In this document: in pieces, positions 24,973 to 31,246 of the stretch
Layout of the letters: each line of letters begins with the position of its first letter
Position numbering within the stretch: position 1 is the first letter of the stretch
Assembly (NCBI GenBank): GCA_018716065.1
Contig: DVKJ01000063.1
Span: 1 to 33,920, forward strand
Reading direction: 5' to 3'
Origin: Candidatus Pelethosoma merdigallinarum
Lineage (GTDB): Bacteria; Bacillota_I; Bacilli_A; RF39; UBA660
Length of the DNA: 33,920 nucleotides
Position numbers and translations under genes: made by a program
The notes under the pieces: model-generated
Database searches by the model: none
What the model saw: only the letters and a program-made list of their open reading frames with translations
What the model was told of the DNA's origin: nothing

Positions 24973-25558
24973 GTACATATTCTAGAGTAACAGTTAACTT
25001 TTTAATTGTGTTTTCTGGAACTGTAGTTGCAGCTGCATCCCACCATACTTTTACATGAATTGTAGAAGTTTTTGCAGGGCCGTCTGAAGGTTTTCCGGCT
25101 AGTACAGTATTTTGGGCACTTGCATATGGTCGACCATCAATAGTGATTTCATAATTAATGCCATTAGCTTCTGTCAATTGTAAATCACCAGAACCATCTG
25201 CCGAAGAAGCAGTCGCTACTACATTAGCTAATTTTGCGTCCAAAGAACCGTTATTTGTTACAATGATATCATATTCCATCGTATCACCAGGTGTTTGGAA
25301 TTCCACATCAAAAGTAGCTGTTGTTTGTCCAGAAATAACTGCTGGTGTTTTATTTGAAGCTGTTGGAGTAACTCCTGTTGAGTTGCTTGGAGTTCCCTCA
25401 CTAATTGACGTAAATTTTACATCCCAAGTACTAGTTACTTGAGCTGTACCATTAATCGTTAATTGTTGAGCTAAAGCTGCATATCCAACTGCCATCGCAA
25501 TAATTGCCACTAATAAAGCACCAATAAGAATGTTCTTCTTTTCTTTTTTCTCTGACAT
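24965..25558 (-). CDS. TasA/CalY-like fibre subunit, copy 1
   Basis: A 197-residue SipW-dependent secreted protein. The N-terminus has a Lys-rich start and a signal helix ending GYAALAQQ, a typical SipW-type cleavage context. The mature part is a TasA-like beta domain (TINGTAQVTSTWDVKFTSI, QTPGDTMEYDIIVTNNGSLDAKL, TIHVKVWWDAAATTVPENT, LTVTLEYVQA). TasA and camelysin form amyloid-like or donor-strand fibres on Bacillus surfaces; a matrix-fibre role here is inferred. It is a tandem duplicate of the gene at 26740, nearly identical at both ends and variable in the middle. It keeps its own promoter, so the IS upstream does not obviously silence it. Confidence 0.85.
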   Translation of the reverse strand: MSEKKEKKNILIGALLVAIIAMAVGYAALAQQLTINGTAQVTSTWDVKFTSISEGTPSNSTGVTPTASNKTPAVISGQTTATFDVEFQTPGDTMEYDIIVTNNGSLDAKLANVVATASSADGSGDLQLTEANGINYEITIDGRPYASAQNTVLAGKPSDGPAKTSTIHVKVWWDAAATTVPENTIKKLTVTLEYVQA

Positions 25559-25585
25559 ATATACCCTCCTATATCTTACAAATAT

Positions 25586-25614
25586 ATTCTATCACGTTAC
25601 AATTTAAATTGCAA
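25586..25614 (-). promoter_or_regulatory. SigA-like promoter of tasA copy 1
   Basis: TTGCAA, 17-bp spacer ending TGA, TAGAAT (extended -10 type). The architecture and the following GATATAGGAGGGTA leader match those of copy 2, showing the duplication included the promoter. The IS ends 25 bp upstream of the -35. Confidence 0.6.
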
Positions 25615-25625
25615 GAAAAAAAACT

Positions 25626-25638
25626 TAAAACAAATTAA
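25626..25638. repeat. 13-bp direct repeat, left copy
   Basis: TAAAACAAATTAA, identical to 26731..26743 on the other side of the IS. It is probably the duplicated target. Confidence 0.8.
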
Positions 25639-25640
25639 TT

Positions 25641-25660
25641 GTGAAATGAAAAAGTAAATT
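25641..25660 (+). repeat. IS terminal inverted repeat, left
   Basis: GTGAAATGAAAAAGTAAATT; 18 of 20 positions match the right end read inward. Confidence 0.75.
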
Positions 25661-25700
25661 GCCCTTAAATATTTGAAACTGAAATTTAATCTTTCACTCG

Positions 25701-25751
25701 TTTTAGTCAAGGACTAGGCTTGCCTGGTTCATCGAAGATCCTTGACTAAAA
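25701..25751. repeat. long stem-loop inside the IS
   Basis: TTTTAGTCAAGGA and its exact complement (13 bp) enclose a 25-nt loop that is richer in G+C than its surroundings. It occupies the place where the transposase N-terminus would be encoded, and the TTG that opens the ORF lies within the right arm. It could protect the transposase from read-in transcription, or be a scar of internal deletion. Confidence 0.7.
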
Positions 25752-26500
25752 ACTTTTATTATATAATTTTTTATGGCAAAAGAACTTTATATAATTATGT
25801 TGAAAAAGGCTATTTAGATATTATTAATTTAGACTTACCTAGAAAAGTTAGATATAAAAAACGTAAGAGAAACAACAAAGATACACCTAAAAAAGATACT
25901 AAAATTAGAATCAATCGCACATATGAAGATTTTAAAGACTACGTAAAAAACTATAATGATAATAATTTTAATATTAATATTGTTGAAATGGATACTGTTG
26001 AAGGTGTGAAAGGCGAATCGTTACTTCTTACTCTTCTTTGGAGACAAGCTAATTTTATGTTAGCCTTCAAAATTGAAAATAAAGAACCCGATTCGGTTAA
26101 CGCATTCTTTTCTTATTTAAAGGAGATTTTAGGATATGAAAAATTTCATGAATTATTTCCTATTATTTTAACCGATAATGGTATTGAATTTTCTAAACCT
26201 GATGAAATCGAATTTAATGGTTATCATGTTTATAAAACAAGATTGTTCTACTGTGATCCAGGGCATTCGGAACAAAAAGGTAAGATTGAAGTTAATCATG
26301 AATATATTAGGAGATTTATCCCTAAAGGAAATACTTTTGAGGCCTATAACCAAGAAGATATAAATTTAATGTTAAATCATATTAATTCTGTTAAAAGAGA
26401 TTCATTAAATGGTGATAATCCCTATACTTTAATGAAAGACTTTTTGACTAGAGAGATTATTTTAAAAAATAAATTATTTAAATACAAAAACAAAAGATAG
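25742..26500 (+). pseudogene. IS30-family transposase lacking the N-terminal HTH
   Basis: DDE transposase of the IS30 family. The recognisable homology begins at GKRTLYNYVEKGYL and continues NLDLPRKVRYKKR. The catalytic residues are all visible: first Asp in VEMDTVEG, second in ILTDNGIEF, and Glu in HSEQKGKIEVNHEYIRRFIPKG. The ORF encodes 252 residues from a TTG that lies inside a stem-loop; intact IS30 transposases have about 320-380, including an N-terminal helix-turn-helix region for end binding that is absent here. A TAG in the same frame 27 bp upstream blocks extension. The catalytic domain looks well preserved, so the loss may be recent or the HTH may be supplied in trans. Confidence 0.75.
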
Positions 26501-26710
26501 CCTTCACCACAAAAGCTATCAAATTTGATATACAAGTAATATATCACATACTGAAATTTAATTATGCACGAAAGCTAAGTGTATACTTTTTTTCATGCAA
26601 TGAAATATTAAATTTCGGATATATATTAACATATTTATAGGAAAAATGGTAGCTTTTTTTTTAAAAAATGCCATTTACTCTTACAAATATGTATTTAGAA
26701 CAAAATCTGA

Positions 26711-26730
26711 AATTTAACTTTTCATTTCAC
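26711..26730 (-). repeat. IS terminal inverted repeat, right
   Basis: GTGAAATGAAAAGTTAAATT on the minus strand, partner of the left end. Confidence 0.75.
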
Positions 26731-26743
26731 TAAAACAAATTAA
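26731..26743. repeat. 13-bp direct repeat, right copy
   Basis: TAAAACAAATTAA; includes the TAA stop of tasA copy 2 read on the minus strand. Confidence 0.8.
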
Positions 26744-27330
26744 GCTTGTACATATTCTAATGTAACTGTTAACTTTTTAAGCGCATTTTCTGGTATTGTA
26801 GTTGCGTTTTGATCCCACCATACTTTTACGTGTACAGTAGAAGTTTTAGCAGCTCCATCTGCTGGTTTTCCAGCTAATACAGAATTCTTAGCTTCTCCAA
26901 TTTGTTTACCATCAATAGTGATTTCATAATTAATTCCATTTGCTTCGGTTAATTGTAAATCACCAGTACCACTTGCAGAAGAAGCAGTCGCTACTACATT
27001 AGCTAATTTTGCGTCCAAAGAACCACCATTGGTTACAACGATATCATATTCCATCGTATCACCAGGTGTTTGGAATTCCACATCAAAAGTAGCTGTAGTA
27101 TTAGTAATTTTTGGTGGAGTTTTATTTGTTGCTGTAGAAGCTACTCCAGCCGAGTTACTTGCCGTTCCAGCACTAATTGACGTAAATTTTACATCCCAAG
27201 TACTAGTTACTTGCGCTGTACCATTAATCGTTAATTGTTGAGCTAAAGCTGCGTATCCAACTGCCATCGCAATAATTGCGACTAACAAACCACCAATGAG
27301 AATATTCTTCTTTTCTTTTTTTTCCGTCAT
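26740..27330 (-). CDS. TasA/CalY-like fibre subunit, copy 2
   Basis: This 196-residue paralog of the protein at 24965 has the same SipW-type signal helix (NILIGGLLVAIIAMAVGYAALAQ) and TasA-like core. The first 50 and last 20 residues are almost identical between the copies. Differences cluster at about 55-75 (SAGTASNSAGVASTATNKT here) and around the DGKQIGEAKNS loop, as expected if exposed loops diverge. The stop codon is part of the IS direct repeat. The gene begins about 70 bp after divIC with no terminator between them, so it may receive transcripts from the spoVG-yabP-yabQ-divIC run as well as from its own promoter. GGAGGG precedes the ATG. Confidence 0.85.
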   Translation of the reverse strand: MTEKKEKKNILIGGLLVAIIAMAVGYAALAQQLTINGTAQVTSTWDVKFTSISAGTASNSAGVASTATNKTPPKITNTTATFDVEFQTPGDTMEYDIVVTNGGSLDAKLANVVATASSASGTGDLQLTEANGINYEITIDGKQIGEAKNSVLAGKPADGAAKTSTVHVKVWWDQNATTIPENALKKLTVTLEYVQA

Positions 27331-27358
27331 GTCTACCCTCCTATATCTTGCTGTAATT

Positions 27359-27387
27359 ATTTTATCATTCTAAAATGGAAAAAGCAA
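27359..27387 (-). promoter_or_regulatory. SigA-like promoter of tasA copy 2
   Basis: TTGCTT, 17-bp spacer ending TGA, TAAAAT (extended -10), with the same layout as the copy 1 promoter. It lies between the divIC stop and the tasA start. Confidence 0.55.
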
Positions 27388-27402
27388 GAACAAATCAGGA
27401 TT

Positions 27403-27825
27403 TTACTTTTCGTTTACTTTTTTAATCAACCAAATCACTAAGAGTAAAACAAAAAATCCCCCACCAATTAAAACGTTTTTATAATCTTTCCAATCTACTT
27501 TTTCCTCTTTTTTTTCTTCTTTTTCTTCTTCATCTAACTTAATGATATATTCACCATCTTTAGAGTATAAATAATTTTCACGCGCATAACGAGCTAAATA
27601 ATCAGGATCTTTTAATTTTTCAATTTCGACAGCTAAATCCGTTTCTTCTTTTTTTAATGATTTTAATTCGGTATTGAGAGCTTTTTTCTCACTATTTAAA
27701 TTAACAATTTTAATTACTGCTAAAGTTGTTGAGAAAATAAAATACGCAATCATAAAACAAGAAAGTGTTCCAAAAATCATTAATCGTCGTTTTGCTTTTT
27801 TCTTCATACTCTTTTTTCTGGCCAT
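27403..27825 (-). CDS. divIC: septum formation initiator, DivIC/FtsB family
   Basis: Bitopic divisome protein that pairs with FtsL and DivIB. The 140-residue product has a basic N-terminus, one membrane helix (about 15-38), a leucine-zipper-like coiled coil (KALNTELKSLKKEETDLAVEIEKL) and the hallmark DPDYLARYARENYLYSKDGEYIIKL. Unusually, an acidic linker leads to a second hydrophobic segment at the C-terminus (NVLIGGGFFVLLLVIWLIKK), which canonical DivIC (about 125 residues, one helix) lacks. The order yabP-yabQ-divIC is that of B. subtilis. No terminator separates it from tasA copy 2. Confidence 0.85.
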   Translation of the reverse strand: MARKKSMKKKAKRRLMIFGTLSCFMIAYFIFSTTLAVIKIVNLNSEKKALNTELKSLKKEETDLAVEIEKLKDPDYLARYARENYLYSKDGEYIIKLDEEEKEEKKEEKVDWKDYKNVLIGGGFFVLLLVIWLIKKVNEK

Positions 27826-27852
27826 ATTATCATCCTCTATTAATAGAGTATA

Positions 27853-28125
27853 TCATTGTTTTCTTAATTTTTCAACGCCATGTTCCACAATAAAACCTAA
27901 AATAATCATAATAAAATAGTAAATGTGTAAAGCTCCGTAATTTAATTTTTCCAATATAATAAAATAAATTAAAGTACTGAGTAACACAAAAGCAAATGTA
28001 AATAGAACTTGAATCACTTTATTAGAGTGATATATAAAACGATAATTAATGGAAATTAAAAAGGCAAAAAGAAAACCAAAGACAAAAGAAAAAAGCAAGG
28101 TAGAAATTTGAACACTTAATGTCAT
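27853..28125 (-). CDS. yabQ: spore cortex biosynthesis protein YabQ
   Basis: A 90-residue polytopic protein with three hydrophobic helices (SVQISTLLFSFVFGFLFAFL; VIQVLFTFAFVLLSTLIYFI; IYYFIMIILGFIVEHGVEKL). YabQ localises to the outer forespore membrane and is needed for cortex formation in B. subtilis. The length is shorter than the B. subtilis protein (about 211) but the three-helix core agrees. Its ATG overlaps the yabP stop by 4 bases, which implies translational coupling. Identification rests on position between yabP and divIC plus topology. Confidence 0.8.
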   Translation of the reverse strand: MTLSVQISTLLFSFVFGFLFAFLISINYRFIYHSNKVIQVLFTFAFVLLSTLIYFIILEKLNYGALHIYYFIMIILGFIVEHGVEKLRKQ

Positions 28126-28412
28126 TTAAATAATTTGGTAAATAAACCATCACTTTCTTCTTTTTTAGATCCTTTCTCAACATAACTTAGACTATCTAAA
28201 GTACCTTTAATGGATACATTCCCTTGATACGTATCTAATTTAATAATTTCTAAACCATGACCTTTAATCACAATATATCCCATCGTGGTGTCCATTAAAA
28301 ATTCCTCATTATCAAAACTATCAATTTTTTTAACACCAGTAATTGATAATAATTTACGATCCGTAATACTAACACTATGATTTGCCGTTGAAAGATTCAT
28401 TTCGTTTTCCAT
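28122..28412 (-). CDS. yabP: sporulation protein YabP
   Basis: A 96-residue protein of the YabP/YqfC family: NHSVSITDRKLLSITGVKKIDSFDNEEFLMDTTMGYIVIKGHGLEIIKLDTYQG carries the family's GVxxVxSFDxxEixLxTxxGxLxIxGxxL pattern (quoted here only as a pattern). It acts in the mother cell on cortex and coat formation. The start is the ATG at 28412 with AGGAGGT upstream; the longer ORF in the track begins in the spoVG 3' region and is not used. A near-consensus SigE promoter stands directly upstream, so yabP-yabQ(-divIC) can be switched on separately from spoVG. Confidence 0.88.
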   Translation of the reverse strand: MENEMNLSTANHSVSITDRKLLSITGVKKIDSFDNEEFLMDTTMGYIVIKGHGLEIIKLDTYQGNVSIKGTLDSLSYVEKGSKKEESDGLFTKLFK

Positions 28413-28429
28413 AAGATACCTCCTAGTAA

Positions 28430-28457
28430 AATGTATGAAACTAAAAAGAAAATATGA
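28430..28457 (-). promoter_or_regulatory. SigE-type promoter of yabP-yabQ
   Basis: TCATATT, 13-bp spacer, CATACATT on the minus strand, an almost perfect SigE site in the gap between spoVG and yabP. B. subtilis yabP and yabQ are SigE-dependent. The expected start site would leave a very short leader beginning near the AGGAGG. Confidence 0.65.
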
Positions 28458-28470
28458 AAAAAAGAAGCAA

Positions 28471-28755
28471 TTATGCCTCTTCTGTTTTTTCTTCTGTTTC
28501 TGCTTTTTGATAAGCATCTAAAATTGCTTCAGAAAACATATTACGTGTTTCTTGATTTAATGGATGAGCTACATCGCGATAACCATCTGCGACTTTACGA
28601 CTTGGCATAGCTACAAATAATCCATTATTTCCTTCAATAACACGAATATCTCTTACAATAAAGCAATTATCTAATACGACAGAAGCTAACGCTTTCATAT
28701 TAGAACCATTGTCATATCTACGGACATCTACTTTTGTGATTTTCAAAGCACCCAT
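28471..28755 (-). CDS. spoVG: septation / sporulation regulator SpoVG
   Basis: A 94-residue nucleic-acid-binding regulator involved in septation, sporulation and gene control in Bacillota. The diagnostic text is complete: ITKVDVRRYDNGSNMKALASVVLDNCFIVRDIRVIEGNNGLFVAMPSRK (given only to mark the family block, residues 5-53), then RDVAHPLNQETR and an acidic tail. The N-terminus has two to three extra residues before the usual start. GGGAG precedes the ATG. A SigA promoter lies upstream; no SigH site was recognised. It heads a minus-strand run leading into yabP-yabQ-divIC. Confidence 0.96.
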   Translation of the reverse strand: MGALKITKVDVRRYDNGSNMKALASVVLDNCFIVRDIRVIEGNNGLFVAMPSRKVADGYRDVAHPLNQETRNMFSEAILDAYQKAETEEKTEEA

Positions 28756-28782
28756 CTCCCTTCAGTAGTAGTACCTATTTCT

Positions 28783-28811
28783 ATTATATACTAATTTTTC
28801 TTTCTTGGCAA
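28783..28811 (-). promoter_or_regulatory. SigA-like promoter of spoVG
   Basis: TTGCCA, 17-bp spacer, perfect TATAAT on the minus strand, about 28 bp before the spoVG ATG. Confidence 0.7.
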
Positions 28812-28869
28812 CTATCAGAATCTGTACTATTTTATCTTTCATTTTCATATAACTAAATAGGGTGAGTAT

Positions 28870-29649
28870 ATGAAATATAAAATCGGAGATTTAGTAACTC
28901 GTAAGTCCCACCATCATGATATGGTTTTTATGATTACTTTTATTGATAACGATGATATTTGTTACTTAAAAGGGGTTAATATTCGTCTACAAGCAGATAG
29001 TCCTATGGAAGATCTAACATTATATGATCAAGAAGAAGACGTAGAACAAGAAGAAGATTTTCTGAAACGAGCAAGTGTGGATTATTCATTGAATCGTGAT
29101 GATTATTTTTATCTACCTGGTAAAATCTTACATATCGATGCTGATCAAGATTATTTAAAACGTTGCCTCGATTACTATCACAAAGCTTCACTAGATGCGG
29201 TCGGTGTCATGATGAATGAGAAAGAAGTACCAAATGAAATTCATAAATTATTAGAACAATATCGACCATCCATCGTCGTTATTACTGGACACGATGCTTA
29301 TTACAAAGATAAAGAAATACCAGATCATTATAAAAATAGTGCCTCCTTCGTACAAGCGGTAAAAGAAGCTCGAAGTTATGAAAAATCACATCAAAAATTA
29401 GTGATTATCGCAGGTGCTTGTCAATCCAATTATGAAGAACTGATTAAAGCCGGTGCGACTTTTGCATCTAGCCCCAAACGAATTAATATTCATGCCTTAG
29501 ATCCAGCGATTATTGCCACTAAAATCAGTTTAACATGCACCAGTGAAAATATTGATCTGAAAGAATTATTAAATCGTACTAAATATGGTCCTGAAGGAAT
29601 TGGAGGTCTTCAAACTAGTGGCATGATGTACATGGGATATCCCAGATAG
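28870..29649 (+). CDS. yabG: sporulation-specific protease YabG
   Basis: Cysteine-type protease of the mother cell that processes coat proteins (and SpoIVA/SpoVFa-type targets) in Bacillota and Clostridia. The 259-residue product has the family start (KYKIGDLVTRKSHHHDMVFMI), the central PGKILHIDADQDYLKRCLDYY block, the ITGHDAYYKDKE motif with a conserved His, and the IIAGACQSNYEELIKAGATFASSP motif containing the active-site Cys. AGGGTGA precedes the ATG. CATATAACTA about 20 bp upstream recalls a SigK -10 but is not exact. It is followed after 12 bp by veg, the same order as in B. subtilis. Confidence 0.93.
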   Translation: MKYKIGDLVTRKSHHHDMVFMITFIDNDDICYLKGVNIRLQADSPMEDLTLYDQEEDVEQEEDFLKRASVDYSLNRDDYFYLPGKILHIDADQDYLKRCLDYYHKASLDAVGVMMNEKEVPNEIHKLLEQYRPSIVVITGHDAYYKDKEIPDHYKNSASFVQAVKEARSYEKSHQKLVIIAGACQSNYEELIKAGATFASSPKRINIHALDPAIIATKISLTCTSENIDLKELLNRTKYGPEGIGGLQTSGMMYMGYPR

Positions 29650-29661
29650 AAAGGGGTGTTT

Positions 29662-29880
29662 ATGACCGTCACACAAATAAAAAATGATTTACTAGAACAC
29701 TTAGGAGAAGAAGTTTATATCAAATACCATTTAGGCCGTAATCGCATTGAAGAATATGAAGGTACCATAAAAAGCCTATATAATCATATTTTTCTCGTAG
29801 AAGTTATTGGTAATAACGAAATCAAGTCTTTTTCTTATACGGATGTTATTACCAGAACCATTTGTATTTTCTATGAATAA
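29662..29880 (+). CDS. veg: Veg protein
   Basis: A 72-residue product: TVTQIKNDLLEHLGEEVYIK, then the LGRNRIEEYEGTIKSLYNHIF core and SYTDVITRTICIFY end, the standard Veg family (about 86 residues in B. subtilis). In B. subtilis Veg stimulates biofilm gene expression by antagonising SinR, which controls tapA-sipW-tasA; that function may or may not hold here. The ATG at 29662 with AAAGGGG upstream is preferred to the GTG at 29656. It lies 12 bp after yabG with no separate promoter seen. Confidence 0.9.
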   Translation: MTVTQIKNDLLEHLGEEVYIKYHLGRNRIEEYEGTIKSLYNHIFLVEVIGNNEIKSFSYTDVITRTICIFYE

Positions 29881-29886
29881 ACACTT

Positions 29887-29917
29887 AAAATCCCGCTCCT
29901 TCAAAGAACGGGATTTT
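29887..29917. terminator. bidirectional terminator between veg and the acyltransferase gene
   Basis: AAAATCCCG pairs with CGGGATTTT, with an inner TTC/GAA and flanking A- and T-runs. It serves convergent genes. Confidence 0.75.
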
Positions 29918-29921
29918 ATCT

Positions 29922-31175
29922 TTAAATAGGAATTTTTATTTTATGGCGATAGCGAATACATATCATAGATAATAAATGAGTAATGACTAATACAATACCA
30001 ACATTCATCCAACCATTGATAATGTTTTGTTCTGATTCAAAATGAATAATCTTTAACACCCATAACCAAAAGTAAATAACACCTGGATGAATTAAATAAT
30101 AATATTTTGATAAACTGCGTAAAGAGTTTTTTCCTTTCCACTCAAAAATACGATGACTATATAAAAGACATAAGAAAAAATAATAAGTCAATGGAAAACA
30201 AGATAGAACAATATTACTATTCAAACGTTCTGTTGTTTGTAAAAATAAAGTTTCTCCTATAAGTAATACCACACATATAACAAACTTCAAAAAACTATAG
30301 GATACAAAAGGATCTTTCTTTTGACCAATGTGATACCCTAATGTTACATAAAACAATCCAAAGAACAAAAAGTTGCGTGTCGTAAAGAAAAATTTAAAAT
30401 AATAAGAAAGAATAACTTGGAACGAATGAGGTAATATTCCATAATACGTTTCAGTCGCCCCAAATAGTAATAACACAAAAGATATAATTAATAAATATTG
30501 TATTTTCCATCGCTTTTTCCACCAACGTAATATCAACAAAGATAATATAAGAGCTGGAAAATACCATAAGTGATAATAAGTTCCGGAATATAATAAAATA
30601 AGTAATAAAAGTACAGGAGAAAAAAGAAGTATAAGTGGAATAAGTAACCATATAGGAATCGGTATTTGTTGAATATAAGAAAGAATGGTTGGTAAATAAG
30701 AACTACCATAAAGTAGAATAATGGGAATATAAAGAATACTCCAAGTGATATAAAGAGGAAGCATTCCTTTTACATACTTTTTGATATATTCTTTATTCTG
30801 GTTCTCTTTTTGCGCTACAAAGTAACCACTCACTAAAAAGAAGAACGGTACACAAATACGACCTATAATATTATTAAAAAATAAATCCAAAGAGTAAGAA
30901 GTATTTAAAAATGGTCGTAAATGAAGAATCATAATCACAATGGAAAATAAATAACGAAATAAATCTAAATTTTCATAACACTTTTGATTTTTTTGATGAT
31001 TTTCATTCATTTGTTTTTCTATCTTTGAAACCCCTATACTACCACATAGAATAAAGATAATTCCAACAAAAATTGCCATTAAAATATTAGGAAATTGCAA
31101 AATCTTTAACAAAAGCATTCCCAAATATAATAATGTGATTATACTCATAATAAACATTTTTCTCTTATATTTCAT
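29922..31175 (-). CDS. acyltransferase-3 family membrane protein
   Basis: Integral membrane O-acyltransferase candidate (OafA/WecH-like), which would acetylate or acylate a surface glycan. About 417 residues with roughly ten membrane helices. The family's early block is clear: NLDLFRYLFSIVIMILHLRPF, followed by NNIIGRICVPFFFLVSGYF. The His of MILHLRPF fits the catalytic His. An extra N-terminal pair of helices and a charged loop (about 1-65) precede the usual start. Several start codons cluster (GTG 31184, ATG 31181, ATG 31175) without a good RBS, and an extended -10 promoter lies only about 15 bp upstream, so the leader would be very short. The acceptor substrate is unknown. Confidence 0.78.
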   Translation of the reverse strand: MKYKRKMFIMSIITLLYLGMLLLKILQFPNILMAIFVGIIFILCGSIGVSKIEKQMNENHQKNQKCYENLDLFRYLFSIVIMILHLRPFLNTSYSLDLFFNNIIGRICVPFFFLVSGYFVAQKENQNKEYIKKYVKGMLPLYITWSILYIPIILLYGSSYLPTILSYIQQIPIPIWLLIPLILLFSPVLLLLILLYSGTYYHLWYFPALILSLLILRWWKKRWKIQYLLIISFVLLLFGATETYYGILPHSFQVILSYYFKFFFTTRNFLFFGLFYVTLGYHIGQKKDPFVSYSFLKFVICVVLLIGETLFLQTTERLNSNIVLSCFPLTYYFFLCLLYSHRIFEWKGKNSLRSLSKYYYLIHPGVIYFWLWVLKIIHFESEQNIINGWMNVGIVLVITHLLSMICIRYRHKIKIPI

Positions 31176-31190
31176 ACACATCACATATTC

Positions 31191-31199
31191 ATTATAGCA
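31191..31199 (-). promoter_or_regulatory. extended -10 promoter of the acyltransferase gene
   Basis: TGCTATAAT on the minus strand is a perfect extended -10. No -35 is evident. It lies only about 15 bp before the ATG at 31175. Confidence 0.5.
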
Positions 31200-31210
31200 C
31201 AGACAATTGT

Positions 31211-31243
31211 CAGAAAAAACACCTTCAAATTTGAAGGTGTCTT
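31211..31243 (-). terminator. terminator of the RNA repair gene
   Basis: ACACCTTCAAATTTGAAGGTGT, a 22-bp perfect palindrome, is followed by TTTTT on the minus strand, just after the stop at 31247. Confidence 0.8.
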
Positions 31244-31246
31244 TTA

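Larger units (their letters stand above)
25639..26730 (+). mobile_element. IS30-family element, N-terminally deleted
   Basis: About 1.09 kb bounded by imperfect inverted repeats (GTGAAATGAAAAAGTAAATT at 25641..25660; GTGAAATGAAAAGTTAAATT read inward from 26730) and flanked by a 13-bp direct repeat. Inside are direct copies of CTGAAATTTAA at 25679..25689, 26551..26561 and 26707..26717, and an inverted variant at 26608..26618, which may be transposase sites. The element sits exactly at the 3' end of tasA copy 2: the right repeat contains that gene's stop codon. The pre-insertion sequence would pair AAACTTAA with TTAAGCTT, the remnant of a terminator like that of copy 1, so the insertion split it. 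The transposase lacks its HTH. Confidence 0.75.

Noticed and set aside
25701-25751. Stem-loop as an integron attC site or riboswitch
   Set aside because: No integrase or cassette structure is nearby, and the hairpin lies inside an IS; a transposon-related role is simpler.
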